A stretch of 64,000 nt of DNA from Ramazzottius varieornatus. Its lineage: Eukaryota > Tardigrada > Eutardigrada > Parachela > Ramazzottiidae. The stretch is taken from assembly GCA_001949185.1 (NCBI GenBank), contig BDGG01000010.1:1435773-1499772 (forward strand), written 5' to 3'. Within the stretch, counting starts at the first letter, position 1. Every line of letters starts with the position of its first letter. Both the position numbers and the translations under genes were made by a program. The notes beneath the pieces are model-generated. The model saw only the letters and a program-made list of their open reading frames with translations, ran no database searches and was not told where the DNA came from. Positions 36,201 to 45,200 of this stretch are shown piece after piece.

Positions 36201-39200
36201 TGATCATCTGTATGGTTGGATTCGGAGGTTTGTCCCTCGTTGAATGAGTCTCACATCAGCATTGCACGATATAGGCCTCGGTTACTGAACCATCTTGTTA
36301 TTATAGGCCTGATTTACGCTCTGGAAGGAGTTGGTCAGGAAGATCCCAACTTCCCATCAATTCCACTCGGAATGTGGTGGGCGGTAATCACGTAAGTAAC
36401 TCATTCCACTGGAGTCATTGCTCACGCTTTGGTTCTTGATACTACAGCAGCTTTGCTCTTGTTTTCAGGATGACAACAGTCGGGTAAGCTAGATGGAAAA
36501 CCTGACACTTTGTGATAGGATGACGAACGTGGGAATGGTCTTATGTATTCATTTCCCAGGTACGGTGATGTTGTTCCTACAAGGGCTCTCGGTCAGATCT
36601 TGGCTATCCTATGCGGCTGCGTTGGTCTGATGTTTATTGGGTAAGATAATCGCTACCTTCTCAAGGAATCAACATACGATATTCAAACAATGTGACTGGT
36701 TCTTTGGCAGTTTTGTTTTGGAGTCAGTGACATATGAGTACCATCGTCTGATGAAGGCGAATAACCAGTACATTCGCTACCTCGCTGATGCAGAGGCAAA
36801 AAGGGCCGCTACGGCGAAGACCCTGGGTTCCATGAAGCATGTGCCCAGTTATAAGGGAAGCATGGCAGCAATGGCTGGAAGTTACGATAATGAAATACAC
36901 GTTAGCATCAATGGTGCTGACTTTTACTTCTCATTAACCGATCTCAATCGCCATCCAAGCTCTCTCTTGGGCCATCCCTCCAAACGGTCTCCGTACTACA
37001 ACCCGACGACAAGCTCCTATTTTTTTCCTCGAAACCAAGATATCTTCCCCTCCATCCATCAGTATTACCGCTGTCCGGGCAAACCCATCCGGCGACCTCC
37101 GTTCATTTCCATGCAGCGTTTCGTGGAAGAAATTGAGTTCTTCCAGCTGAAACCTCAAGTAGGGAATTAGTCGCATTGAATGTTGTCTTCCCAAATCTTC
37201 GACTTTTCTTCTCTTTCGTGTACCTGCATACAGCATCGCCAGAGTTCGATGTATGGTATGTGTATGCAGATGCATAAAAGTCAGAAACCTTTTGTTCTAT
37301 CAAACACTGATATCAGTTCCTCATTCTTTTGATTCTGTTTTCCTATTTTTTTTCCTCCTTTGTAGTAAGTTCCATGTTTCTGACAACGTTTCAGGTCGTG
37401 ATTGATTTCTTCGGGTCCGAAGGTATCCGGCTCGTTGATGAGAAGGTGCCAAGTGACTCTCGCTTCCGGTACTGGCACATGATCCTGGAACACCCGAAGT
37501 ACAACTGCCTCTCTTACAGCATCATGGTTGTATCCATGATAGTGACCGCTTCCTTCACCATCATGGTCGTCCTCGAGTCCATTCCCAGTCTTCTTGATCC
37601 TTCCTGTTCTACGGCCCTTTCGGCAGCCAACGAGACCACTATCAACTCCACCGGTGTACATAATATCACGCACCGAAGTTCCTTCACCTTCTTCAGTTCC
37701 GCATGTACCGGTGAATTAGCTTTCTTCGTCGTTGAAAGTGTAAGAAGACAACCCTTGAAAATATCTTTGTTTGTCAAATTTTTCAGTGTTCGAGCTTGGT
37801 CTGAATTCCCAGTACCAGTCAGTCACAGTACCAACAAATCTTTCATGCACCTGCATACAGTTGCATCGTGCGAGAATTTTAACAGCATGTGTATGCAGGT
37901 TTTTAAAACTTTATTACATCTTGAACAGTATGCTTCTGGTTTTGAGTCTGTGTCTAATTCTGGCTTCAAACAATCAATCAGCGGTATCTTATCCGTAGGT
38001 TTGTACTTTCTGGTTCCTTCTGGAGCTGACGGCGCGGTTCATTGTCTCCCCATCCAAACGAGCCTTCCTGAAGAGGCCCATGAACTGGGTTGACTTTCTA
38101 GTGATCTGCCCCTACGCGTTCACAATCATCCAATTGACGTCCTACTACTCTTCCGCGGAACACGTTTCTCAGCTGTTCGGGTTCTTCCGGACCATGCGTC
38201 TCATCCGGTTGGTCTCCATCCTGAAGTTCGCGCGGTACTTTAAGCGAATCCAAATGATCTTCGCCATTCTGCACTCGACATGGGCGGAACTGCTCATGTT
38301 GTGCTATTTCATGCTGATCAACTCCATAATTTTCGGAACGGTGGTTTACATCGTTGAGTACCAAGAAGTCGGAAGCTTCAACAGCATTCCACGCGGAATG
38401 TACTGGGCCTGGATAACGATGCTTACCATCGGTTACGGCGATATCATACCGCAGTACGTGGAAATACCCTATCTGCCCTTTTTGTGTAGAATGTTCAATA
38501 AATCGAGCAAAACGAATTTAAAGTTTTTATTCTCGAAGCTCGCCGTCTGGTAAAGTCGTTGGAGCGGCATGCAGTATTCTTGGAATCGTTCTTTGGACAT
38601 TAGTAAGTTATTATTCATTTTACTTCCCGCAGTTCACCGTGTTACGTTGTTTTTTCCTTTCCGTGATAGCCCATGACACTTATCAGCGACCACTTTGCCA
38701 ACTACCGCCGGCTTTACGAAGGTCAAGACTACCTAATGCAGTGCCTTACTCGCATGTACCACCTACGAGACGCCGAGAACAAGTAAGTACTTCCTTCACT
38801 TCCTTTGGTTTAACATACAAAGAGTCACGCTCGAGCTTCAATGTGATGTGCCTTTTAGGCGAGCAAGCAGGAAAGCGGTTCCTGCAGTATCAGAGAACAA
38901 CGAGCATCTGCACGTCCCGGTGGACGGTGTGGACTGGAAGATTGGTAGTCGGGATGTTTCTCCAACAAGTAACACCCGGCCATTGTTGGGAAGATCCAAT
39001 GTGCATTCCCGACCTATGAGTACCATGAGAGGTGCTCATAGTCGGCGTTCCATGACGTCCAGTCATTCACAGATCTTTAACGGTTACGAAGGCAGTGAAC
39101 GGTGTAGAATCTCACGGTTAGAAGTTGATGGGTTGAGTGCTTCCAAAAGCAAGGGTTCCTTTATGACTATCGCAAGTACTCAGACTGATGGACATTCTTT

Positions 39201-39207
39201 TGACTAA
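33256..39207 (+). CDS. Tandem voltage-gated K+ channel: two T1 plus six-helix Kv modules in one polypeptide
   Basis: Exons 33256-33355, 34148-34332, 34407-34667, 34878-34899, 35156-35260, 35345-35511, 35727-35974, 36040-36227, 36307-36391, 36469-36483, 36560-36640, 36711-37158, 37395-37739, 37999-38453, 38539-38602, 38670-38782, 38859-39207; 17 exons, every phase fits, about 1076 residues. Module 1: T1 about 125-225, S1 255-280, S2 304-327, S3 339-358, S4 370-389, S5 402-430, filter TMTTVGYGD 454-462, S6 469-495. Module 2: T1 546-636, S1 672-694 with three N-glycosylation sites after it (N714, N719, N725), S2 744-764, S3 780-796, S4 812-829, filter TMLTIGYGD 890-898, S6 about 905-935, then a 140-residue Ser/Arg-rich tail. 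Exon 36711-37158 carries the end of S6-1 and T1-2 in one open frame, so these are not two genes. The first exon (start codon) is tentative. A PVP hinge is absent in module 1. Confidence 0.92.
37222..37270. repeat. CCTGCATAC-type palindromic element in a Kv intron
   Basis: ACCTGCATAC at 37222-37231 and GTATGCAGA at 37262-37270 form near-perfect inverted arms in the intron 37159-37394. Confidence 0.65.
37849..37900. repeat. CCTGCATAC-type palindromic element in a Kv intron
   Basis: ACCTGCATAC at 37849-37858 and GTATGCAGGT at 37891-37900 are exact 10-base inverted arms; TGCATCGTG/AGCATGTG-like sequence is inside. Located in the intron 37740-37998. Confidence 0.7.
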
Positions 39208-39234
39208 TTTGGCCTTGGTTTTGTTTCTGGATGT

Positions 39235-40002
39235 TTATTTGCCATGAAGAATGTCGTTCATTGGGTGGCCGTGTCCTCGGTTGTAGCACCAAAGTTGTCT
39301 CTTGACACAAATAAAGAGCATAACATCTAGTGGGAGAGTGAAGAACCAGAGTAGCAGGTAGATGATCAGCCCAACCCGGCCACGGTAAAGCGTGAGCATT
39401 TCGCGGTTCTGGATGACCGCTACGCAGACGTAGAAAATGAGACATAGGGTTCGCCACACCACAAATGGGGGAAAACTAAACAGCGTGGTTTTCAGTAGCT
39501 TTTTATGGTCCTGAAACGGACGATGGTCTGTTAGTTGGTGAGATAATAGGTTCGAAACGAAAGAGGTTTACGAACCTTTAGTAATCCGCACAAGGCTTGG
39601 GCACAAGCGAACAGGAACAGGATGGAGAAGGCCACGTCCATCCAGGAAATGGCTCGTAGTGCCATGAGTAGGATAGGGTAGAATACGTTGGGATTTTCGA
39701 AGTCTCCAGAGAAGGTCCATGTCTGCCACCATCCTACGTTGACTTCGAAAAGAATGTTGGCAATCATTTTCATCTGGATAGAACGAAGATAGTTCATCTC
39801 CCAAGCACAAGGTGAGTATGGCAGACATCATTATGATTACCATTTGAAAGCTGACAAGAGCAATGCAGAACTGGCGAAAAGTGAGGTGGAGCTCACTGTA
39901 TACCCATTTTTCAAAAGATCTCGAACGATTGTTTGCAGTGATACTTCCGGGTATGGTGATGGCAGCGGGCAGATCCATGGCGTTCCTCCCGATACTCTCC
40001 AT
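39235..40002 (-). CDS. Small four-helix membrane protein, family not identified
   Basis: Exons (minus strand) 39841-40002, 39576-39773 and 39235-39510, 211 residues, all phase 0. Four hydrophobic segments: around 45-66 (FCIALVSFQM...), 83-112 (FYPILLMALRAISWMDVAFSILFLFA), 132-150 (WRTLCLIFYVCVAVI) and 165-186 (GLIIYLLLWFFTLPLDVMLFICV), with charged short termini. The layout resembles small tetraspan families of unknown function in arthropods, but I cannot name one. Its stop codon (39235-39237) lies 27 bases past the Kv stop on the other strand, and an AATAAA on the minus strand (39239-39234) overlaps that stop codon. The 5' start at 40002 could be preceded by an untranslated exon (AG acceptor just upstream). 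Confidence 0.7.
39310..39315 (+). terminator. Likely poly(A) signal of the Kv gene
   Basis: AATAAA lies 103 bases after the Kv stop codon. It is inside the coding exon of the opposite-strand four-helix gene, so the two mRNAs would overlap tail to tail. Confidence 0.45.
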
Positions 40003-40393
40003 CCTGGATTACTGCCAACAGTTATAGACGTAAATACTGGTGGAGGTCTGTGATCCAAAGCGGAGTAGGGTAGAAATGTAGTGCAGCAGCGGACTTCAGT
40101 CATGCTCACTTCCGGGTTGTTGAGCCAATAATTAATCTAATAGGCCGGACCTTGGGTGGCGCCATCTGTTACAACAAATACTCGTTGTGGTACGCGGTCC
40201 GGTGTCTCTTGTCCACGTCAGTGGAACGAGAATAATTTTTATTTCGCTTTTTCATTCCGCACTGCGGATTCCGGATGCTCTTCTGTTTACGTTTCTTGTC
40301 TGAAGTTCAGAACATCTCCTCCGATCTTGATCTGAGTTTCCTGTTCGTTACACTTGGATGGTTGGCTGAACATCTGCTCCAGCGTCAGCAGCC
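40003..40393. promoter_or_regulatory. Divergent promoter region between the four-helix gene and SELENOF
   Basis: 391 bases separate two head-to-head start codons. No TATA box is evident. CACTTCCGG (around 40105), an ETS-like motif, is present. Shared bidirectional promoter is an inference. Confidence 0.35.
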
Positions 40394-41339
40394 ATGGGGG
40401 CTCCAAAATGTCGGGATCTTCTCATCCCGTGCCTGATGCTGCTCACGGTGAGTAGATTGATGACTACGTACGCGGATGATATTATGTACTGTAGATCACA
40501 GATGCAACAAATGGGGAATGCGTCCACGTCCGTGTCCGTATGGTGGTTCCTTTTGGCGATTGAAGAAAAGAATATACAGGTGTCATTGCAGGGTATGGCT
40601 GCTCCGTCGATGTTCACCAGCGCTAGCCCGTCCGCGGAGTACTGTATGGACCTAGGATTCCAGTCCAACAGCCTGTTATGCTCTTCCTGCGACAAGCTGT
40701 CAGACTTCGACCTCGAAGATGAGCTGGGTGAACAGTGTCGTAGCTGCTGCAAGTCCAAGGACGAAAGCAAAGCTGAAGAAGCGCAAGTATGGAAAGACAT
40801 TTCCCTTCTTCGTTTAATGTGAACATACCGTACGGTTGGCATGTTGCAGAAGTTCGCCAGCGCCTCGATCGAAGTATGTGGGTGAAAATTGGGCCGCTAT
40901 CCTCAAGGTCAGTACCGTGTTCGGGATTTTGAACTTCACATGTGTATTGACGCTTTTCGTTGTTACACAGTTGCAGCTTTCGTGAAAAGCGAGAAGGTTA
41001 ACCAGTTCCCGAACTTCGAAGTGAAATACGTTCGTGGGGCAGAACCTGTCGTTAAATTGTACACGTGAGTTCTTCCATCGCTAGATCTGACTTTGTTCTC
41101 CTTGTTTGTTCGAACTCAAACTACGTACTGTCATCGTGGGATACCAGGGAAAGTACTTGGCTAAGGCCGAAAGTTCTTTCGAAGCTTACATCCGGAAGTT
41201 TTGTGGACGTTCGTATTATTGGATGGGATCTTTATCATTCTTATTTCGTAGTGAGGATGGCAACTTGGCCCAAACCCTTGGAATCGAAAAGTGGAACACC
41301 GACACCATCGAGGAGTTCCTTACCGATAAGCTTATGTGA
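40394..41339 (+). CDS. SELENOF: Selenoprotein F (Sep15), Sec encoded by in-frame UGA
   Basis: ER thioredoxin-like oxidoreductase that binds UGGT and takes part in glycoprotein quality control. Exons 40394-40447, 40580-40786 (or from 40592), 40850-40907, 40971-41064, 41252-41339; 166 residues including Sec. Residues 1-25 form a hydrophobic signal peptide. The Cys-rich UGGT-binding domain follows (LLCSSCDKL..., CRSCC), then EVCGU with TGA at 40883-40885 read as selenocysteine (residue 99), followed by KLGRYPQ. Downstream KYVRGAEPVVKL and the EKWNTDTIEEFL end are diagnostic. A plain ORF scan splits the gene at the UGA. The true stop is also TGA (41337-41339). A candidate SECIS lies directly after the stop. 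Confidence 0.95.
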
Positions 41340-41343
41340 TGTA

Positions 41344-41420
41344 CGAACATAGAAATGACGGTGGATCGCTGTTGTGAAGGCTGCATTGGAAACCTGTGGA
41401 CGGTCCAGCTGGATGTTGCG
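41344..41420 (+). promoter_or_regulatory. Candidate SECIS element in the SELENOF 3'UTR
   Basis: ATGA at 41355-41358 and GGAT at 41411-41414 can form the non-Watson-Crick core. Above it, 41359-41368 pairs with 41401-41411 through ten pairs with one bulge (GGATCG with CGGTCC is the strongest part). The large apical loop contains AA at 41377-41378. Below the core, CGAAC (41344-41348) can pair with GTTGCG (41415-41420), leaving an ATAGAA internal loop on the 5' side. Position and parts match SECIS rules; folding was done by eye. Confidence 0.55.
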
Positions 41421-42080
41421 ATTTACCCGAATCTCCGTGTCTCGTGAGTTTTGATTATTCATGGACTTTCTGTTCGAAAGTAACTTTTTACCGTATATAA
41501 CAGCTTAATAATTATACTTCGGCATTCTGGTTTACTTGCAGCTTTTTACTTCTTGTTTGAAATATTGTAATTTGAACGCGTGATTGAAATTTGTATTAAA
41601 CGATATTTTAAAACAAAAAACCCCCGCAAACATAAAATTCATCAAAATCAAATCTTTGCTAAAATAGTGCTTCAGATATGTAGAATGGGGATATTCAACC
41701 AGCAGACAAGATTGGTCACGTTCGATTATGGAAAAATCTTGAGCATACAAATAAATTCAACTATGAGAATCCCAGGTGGCGCTTCCGAGCGTTGTCTCAC
41801 CAACACAGTCGCCGGAAGCGTTTGCGCTAAATGGAAGGGATCGACTGCTGGGTTCTCGATGTTCAGCACTCAAGTCCTCACTTTCTTCGGCTGTTGATGA
41901 CAGTCAGGAATAATAACGCGGTGGAGCAAAGGGTCGTCAGCCGGAAGGATGGACCGAGAGGTTCCGCAGAGTTCGTTCGACTCATGGCGACTGGATGCTT
42001 ACCTATAGAACAAAGTACCATAATAGGTCATCCAGATCTCGAACTGAGCAATCATAATTGTGCACAAAAAATCAAATCTA
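41421..42080. other. Region between convergent SELENOF and the Dpr-like gene
   Basis: AT-rich 41500-41760, with AATAAA near 41750. The missing 3' end of the Dpr-like gene (minus strand) probably lies here, but I could not pick the exon. Confidence 0.3.
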
Positions 42081-42196
42081 GAAACCAGGCAAACAACTCG
42101 GTAAGATAGTGTTTCCAAGTGGCGCACGCTTCCAGCTACAGCACCGAAAAAGTGCTCCACTTGGGCAAACAGTGCTGTCGAGTTCCCGTTTAGAGC
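42081..42196. repeat. GTGGCGCAC-core palindromic (MITE-like) element, copy 1
   Basis: Core CCAAGTGGCGCACG at 42115 and inverted GTGCTCCACTTGG ending 42164, with GGCAAACAACTCGG on the left and CTGTCGAGTTCC on the right. Divergent outer arms make the edges approximate. It lies just 3' of the last recognised Dpr-like exon. Confidence 0.65.
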
Positions 42197-42217
42197 TAAG
42201 GCGTTTGTCTGACACAC

Positions 42218-45200
42218 TTGGAAGTATCTGGACAAAGATTGTACTGGATTCTGCGGCGTTTTGGCTGCAGGTATATTTGCCGGCGTGAAAGGGTTGTGCC
42301 GAGCGGATGAAGAGCCGGCTGAACATGCCGTTGGGGCTTTGAAAGATCTCGATCTGGTGGCCTGATATGACGGAAGCGTCATACTTGAGATGACTCTCGT
42401 TATGATACCATCGGATTATGTTGTTTGTTGGCGTAGGAAAGCTGGACGCCACGTAGCAGGTCAAATTGAGATCTTGCCCGACGTTGGCTTCGCGTGATCC
42501 TTTAATTATTGCACGAGCAACTGAAACGAAAACATGGAACAACAATTTGGCGTACAAAAAAGCCCTATCAGTCACTTCGAAGCACTGCAATCCAAAGACC
42601 CATTCCTCTACGAGTAACTACCGTATTTCGGCTATGCACACAAGGCTGTGGACTGAACGAGGGAACTTGGGTTCGTGCTGCACATCAAACAGTATTACAG
42701 TTTAGTGGTCACCTTCTTCGCCGCTCGTGCGGGGACGAGGCCGGAAGTCTTCAGAATCAGCCTGTAACGGTTGTGCTTCTGCAAAATAAAAGAACAGAAA
42801 GTGTTAGAAAGAAGCGTGCGTTGGTGCTGCACAGCCGGTGAATACACTTGCGGTTTCTAAAGGTACCATTCCACTATAGAAAAAAATATTCTCTCAATTC
42901 TCTTAGTGATCATACTTGCGTCGTGGACAGGGACATGCAAACAAGCATGCAAAGACTTTTGCGGGCAAGCGACATTGAGGGTTTCGGAGCAGAAGAACCA
43001 AGGTACTTGAGACGGACACATAATAGCAGGAAAGGTGCTGGTTGATCATTTGGTATATTACGGTAAAATGGTGCGCGGAGGGGACATGAAAGTATGAACG
43101 GATGTTTCCACTTTGGTCTGGCGTGAACGGCTAATTTTGTGGGGACCTTATATTAGCGCTAGTAATTGCCAATCGCTAAGAGCAATATGTTCTGGCGAAT
43201 GATACCATCAAAAGTCCAGTCACGTGCGTGAGAGTCCCTAGAAGTGGTGGCGCACGTGTGGACATTTGGCGGCGTTTTGGGAAAGTGTAACAGATGTTTG
43301 ACTGCCATCACGACCAGCTCGTTCAATAGTGGACTTATGGCTGCTTAATGACAGGCTGCGGTCAAAAGTTAATATTTACGTCTCTCATCTTCGGGCTACT
43401 TGTATGACTGCATCCCTTATCACGGGACCATCATCGTTCCATCGTAATGGATTACGCTTGACCGGTATCTTGCCATGCGGTATCATACCCCGAAAACCTG
43501 ACTGACCTCCAATAATAGTAAAAATAAAATCTGCGAAGTTTCAGAGCGAAATCTGCAAATAATTTTCCAAAACTTAACGAAGGTTTCCGGAGAAGGCAGC
43601 GTTGAGAGCCAGTAAAAGTTCGACGCTGTTCGGTTTTGACAGATCAATTTGTTTGCACCAATTACAGTACCAAGATGGATGGGACAAGGCTAAAAATGAA
43701 CGAGAAGACAAACGAGGCAAACTGCGAACTAATTGCCGAGTTCGCGTTCCTGACAGGATTAGTCTTGACAGCAAACAAAATTACTGTTGACGGTTTTTGA
43801 AACCTCTCACTTCCAAAATTGAACGCTGTTTTTGTCCTGCTGGAAACACACTGAAAGACCCGCAGAGAATTTAGCCTCAACGTCTCCGAGGTACCGCAGC
43901 CTGTCAGTGAGAACTTCCAGCTGGGTTCACGTACAAACTGTGTTGGACTGGTAGGGGCTGGATCCGGGAAAACATAATGAGCTTCCGGCTAATACCCCAG
44001 ATAGCGCTGGTTTTTTCTTCATAAGTTGGTATTATCGCCGCATGCACACCATGAGGTGGCACACTCTAAGTGGCATCCTAACGCGACTTCTGTAGCCATT
44101 ATGCGATCAGAGACCTACCGATGACTTGGAGAGTAATGTTGCGACCCATTTTCGGGGTGGTCCCGATCTGACATTCATAGCTACCCTCATCAGATGGCCT
44201 GCAAAGCATGAAACATTGCCGAGATAAGAACATAAGCATCTCGTACCGGGATACGATGCAATATTTGAACACCACTTCGCGTACCGGACAGATACTATCC
44301 GGAGCGTCCAGTCGGCAGATCCCGGTATTCGAACGAGACTAAATCTGTTATCAGGAATGAAGACGTCCGTCCCGATAGCCACGATATTAAAATCTCCTCT
44401 GACGTACCGGACCCAAGAGACCTGTTAAGAAAGACGTAAATGTAGCTTCTGCCATTTTGCCACGATCATGAAAACGGATAAACCAATACTTAGGAGCTCG
44501 GCAAACAAATTCGAGCGGATCGTTTTTCCCAAGTGGCGCACGGTTCCAGCTAAACTTATTGGGAAAAGTGTGCCACTTCGGAGAACGATCTGGGCGTCTT
44601 TGCTCGACAAGCTCCCTTTTCCTTCGAAATTTCAGAGGGGAGATTAGATAAAAGCAGGTGATGCTTACTGTATAGTCGCCTTGGTTCTTGATTTTGCAGT
44701 GGAGGAATGCAGCTTGGCCCTTCTCCACCGTCACATTCACCGGGGTGGTGGACTCGAAAGCCGGAGGTTCCTGAGGCACCAGGTTCTCTGCTGGTACGGA
44801 ATGATGGTTCCCGCTGTGTCTGGTTCCTGTATTGTATCTTCTGTGGTGTTCCTTCGATTCTGTAATCAATAAGGAAGCACAATATTACATACAAGTAAAC
44901 ACATCGCTATCCCTATCCCTATCCGAAGCACGTTTCCCATTTGCATGAAACAAATTAGTGGGCTGTGATTTATGAATTGGTGCACTTGAAATGCGGGAAG
45001 CGCATTGTCCATTCCCGTCATGTGCGATCTGTGGGCTGAACGCTCGCTAAATGAAGCAGAGCCCTTTCTAATTGCATCACCATGCTAATGCATTTCCTAT
45101 ACGCGGAAGAAGAGTCCAAGCGTTTCTTCCTTCGACACACAACGCAACTGTATATGATTAAACGGTGATTATGAGAGTGTTTATGTGTTTGCCCAATGCA

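Noticed and set aside
33256-39207. Two adjacent, separate Kv channel genes
   Set aside because: The exon 36711-37158 encodes the end of the first S6 and the second T1 without a stop or start-like break, and all phases join both halves.
40394-40885. SELENOF as a pseudogene broken by a stop codon
   Set aside because: The TGA falls exactly at the selenocysteine of the CxU motif and the frame continues with conserved sequence.
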